From Candidatus Nanoarchaeia archaeon (GTDB lineage: Archaea; Nanobdellota; Nanobdellia; SCGC-AAA011-G17; JAFCDX01): a stretch of DNA of 64,000 nucleotides. The notes beneath the pieces were generated by a model. That model was not told the origin of the DNA, searched no databases, and was given only the letters and a program-made list of their open reading frames with translations. Numbering within the stretch: the first letter of the stretch is position 1; every line of letters begins with the position of its first letter. Below are positions 62,717-64,000 of the stretch, piece by piece. The stretch spans positions 62,001 to 126,000 of the forward strand of contig JAQUOT010000002.1 in NCBI GenBank assembly GCA_028716945.1, read 5' to 3'. Position numbers and translations under genes: made by a program.

Positions 62717-63063
62717 AAATAATAATATTAGATACAAGTTTTTTGCTTGACTGCATTAAATTCAAGATAGATTTTATCTCAGAATTTGAAAGAATTTGTA
62801 ATTTTAATTATAAGTTAGCAGTAATAGATCAAACTCTGAATGAATTAAAAGACAAGAAAAATTCTAAATTAGCACTAAAGCTCGTCGAGAAATTTGAAAT
62901 AATAAAAACAAAAAAAGATAATATCGTTGATAATTTAATTTTAGATACAGTTGATGAAAATTATGTTGTTGCTACAGAAGATCAAGCATTAAAAAGAAGA
63001 TTAAAAGAAAAAAATATTCAAACTATTACAATAAGACAAAAACATTTCTTAATTTTAGTTTAA
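62713..63063 (+). CDS. PIN-domain protein, COG1412 (Fcf1/Utp24-like)
   Basis: 116 aa. Asp7 (ILDTSFLLDCIKFKIDFISEFERI), the Glu in LNELK and ATEDQALKRRLKEKNI form the PIN acidic set. FKIDFISEFERI resembles the archaeal Fcf1-like family often beside aIF2-gamma and RpoE'. So it is likely a ribosome-biogenesis nuclease rather than a VapC toxin, though it follows the MNT/HEPN pair. Confidence 0.75.
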   Translation: MKIIILDTSFLLDCIKFKIDFISEFERICNFNYKLAVIDQTLNELKDKKNSKLALKLVEKFEIIKTKKDNIVDNLILDTVDENYVVATEDQALKRRLKEKNIQTITIRQKHFLILV

Positions 63064-63079
63064 TGTTACTTCTTTAAGA

Positions 63080-63103
63080 TAGTTACAAATAGAAAGATTT
63101 ATA
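63080..63103 (+). promoter_or_regulatory. Extended promoter element, copy 2
   Basis: Identical over 24 bp to the element at 47028-47051, about 25 bp before the ATG at 63127. It includes BRE-like AGAAAGA and TATA. Confidence 0.6.
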
Positions 63104-63126
63104 AATAAAATCTACTTTATTTAAAT

Positions 63127-63705
63127 ATGTTATACTTAAAAACAACTGGAGGACAAGAGATAATTGTAGATGATGAAAAGAAAGTGATAGCTATTAAAGG
63201 TTCTCCTAACGACCCTTGGATAAGAACCACTAAAATAATTAAAAAACATCAAGAAGTTCTTCCATTAATGATTCTAGAACAAAATAAACAGACTACACTT
63301 TTAATTTGTAAAGAAAAAGTTGAAGGTTTAGTAAAGGGAAGTAATGTGGGTGAATATAGTTCTGCACCTGACTTAAGTGATTTGACAGTTGATATTGCTG
63401 AATCTGAACAATTCAGAACAAAAAAAGTTGATTATGGTGGAATGGGTAAGATAATAATGGAAAAGGATTTTTCTGGAGTTACTAATGCTATTAACATGTA
63501 TGGAATAGAATTAGTTGTAGATTCGATGTTTCCTTTGGAAGTAGCCATCTTAATTCATCATTTAAGAAAATCTGGCCAGAGTGATTTAGGAAATAAAGCT
63601 TATGAAAGATTTCAGAGGTATATATATGGTAGTCATGCTTTTACTGATCAACCTAATGAATATATGCAAGATTTCAATGCCATGATTGAAAGAAACGGTA
63701 TGTAA
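63127..63705 (+). CDS. Unknown protein between PIN and RpoE'
   Basis: 192 aa, soluble alpha/beta, no clear motif (IAIKGSPNDPWIRTTKII; GVTNAINMYGIELVVDSMFPLEVAILIHHL). It has its own leaderless promoter. Family not recognised. Confidence 0.6.
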   Translation: MLYLKTTGGQEIIVDDEKKVIAIKGSPNDPWIRTTKIIKKHQEVLPLMILEQNKQTTLLICKEKVEGLVKGSNVGEYSSAPDLSDLTVDIAESEQFRTKKVDYGGMGKIIMEKDFSGVTNAINMYGIELVVDSMFPLEVAILIHHLRKSGQSDLGNKAYERFQRYIYGSHAFTDQPNEYMQDFNAMIERNGM

Positions 63706-63759
63706 ACTTCATAATTTAACCACAAGATTTAAAAACCCTTTTTATACTTAGAAATTAAG

Positions 63760-64000
63760 ATGTTTTACGAAATAGAAGTTAAAAGTCATATTAGAATACC
63801 TCCAAGAGAATTAGAGGAAAATATTAAAGAATCTATTTTAAAGAATTTAAAAAGCACTTTTGAGCAATTTATTTCACAAGATTTAGGTATAGTAGTTGAT
63901 GTTTCAGAAGTTTTAGAAGTTGGAGAAGGAGTAATTATTCCTGGAGATGGTGCTGCTTATTACGAAACAAGATTTAAAATCATAGTATTAAAACCAGAAA
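63760..64000 (+). CDS. rpoE: RNA polymerase subunit E' (Rpb7 homologue), 3'-truncated by the window edge
   Basis: The frame from the ATG at 63760 reads MFYEIEVKSHIRIPPRELEE, then GEGVIIPGDGAAYYETRFKIIV, the Rpb7/RpoE' N-terminal domain (about 80 of ~185 aa). It is part of the RNAP stalk. The TATA element TTTTTATACTT lies upstream. Not in the ORF track because it runs off the end. Confidence 0.9.
   Translation, partial: MFYEIEVKSHIRIPPRELEENIKESILKNLKSTFEQFISQDLGIVVDVSEVLEVGEGVIIPGDGAAYYETRFKIIVLKPE

Noticed and set aside
62713-63063. VapC-type toxin
   Set aside because: No VapB-like gene precedes it; the sequence and nearby rpoE' fit the Fcf1-like COG1412 family better.

Overview
The window is AT-rich and very gene-dense. 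It carries archaeal ribosomal and translation genes (L18e, L13, S9, RpoN, S2, L7Ae, S28e, L24e, aIF5B, S6e, aIF2-gamma, RpoE'), an archaeal GluRS and RNase P Rpp21. First genes of operons often have a TATA element of the form AAAGATTTATA about 25-30 bp before an ATG (leaderless mRNA), while internal genes may have a GGAGG-type ribosome site. Small core enzymes, many unknown short ORFs, several bacterial-type genes (gyrase, LspA, GGDEF, cold-shock protein, TspO, AlkD) and many toxin-antitoxin modules suggest a DPANN archaeon of the Woesearchaeota/Pacearchaeota type. This placement is an inference from gene content.

Layout. 1-1371: ribosomal/RNAP operon. 1368-4080: Rpp21, a RelE-type TA module and small unknown genes. 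4200-4312: a lone 5S rRNA gene. 4396-9526: lipoproteins, Pth2, TspO, a DRG-type GTPase, two MscS-related membrane proteins and S2. 9527-10153: a structured leader with a 27-codon upstream ORF ending in Cys-Cys, before a Cys-rich protein. 10161-16222: a large unknown protein, then an operon with HEPN/MNT, two tRNA-thiolation PP-loop enzymes, a DUF1858 protein and enolase. 16328-22058: a seven-gene operon joining a MacB-like ABC exporter to a zincin metallopeptidase and a Cys-His-Asp (transglutaminase/papain-like) protein. 22153-31629: mixed genes, two tRNAs, two TA modules, cold-shock protein, a PIN-ATPase-KH protein with a structured leader, and a GT4 plus frameshifted PIG-L pair. 31726-36336: a tRNA-Gly with a D-loop insertion and a DPANN-specific set (TIM barrel with coiled-coil insertion, coiled-coil proteins). 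36333-43757: LspA, AlkD, a diguanylate-cyclase-like protein, GluRS, unknown genes and a TrmB regulator. 43867-50530: translation genes. 50531-62716: an accessory block with two RelE modules, a secreted subtilase, a gyrB-HAD-M23-gyrA operon whose gyrA holds a 533-aa intein, and an MNT/HEPN pair. 62713-64000: a PIN protein, an unknown protein and RpoE'.

How the genes work together. The aIF2-gamma, PIN (COG1412-like) and RpoE' genes normally sit close together in archaea; here about 12 kb of accessory genes lies between aIF2-gamma and the PIN gene. Lipobox proteins and LspA in the same window point to a lipoprotein pathway. TA modules have distinct palindromic operators next to or over their TATA boxes, which suggests separate autoregulation.
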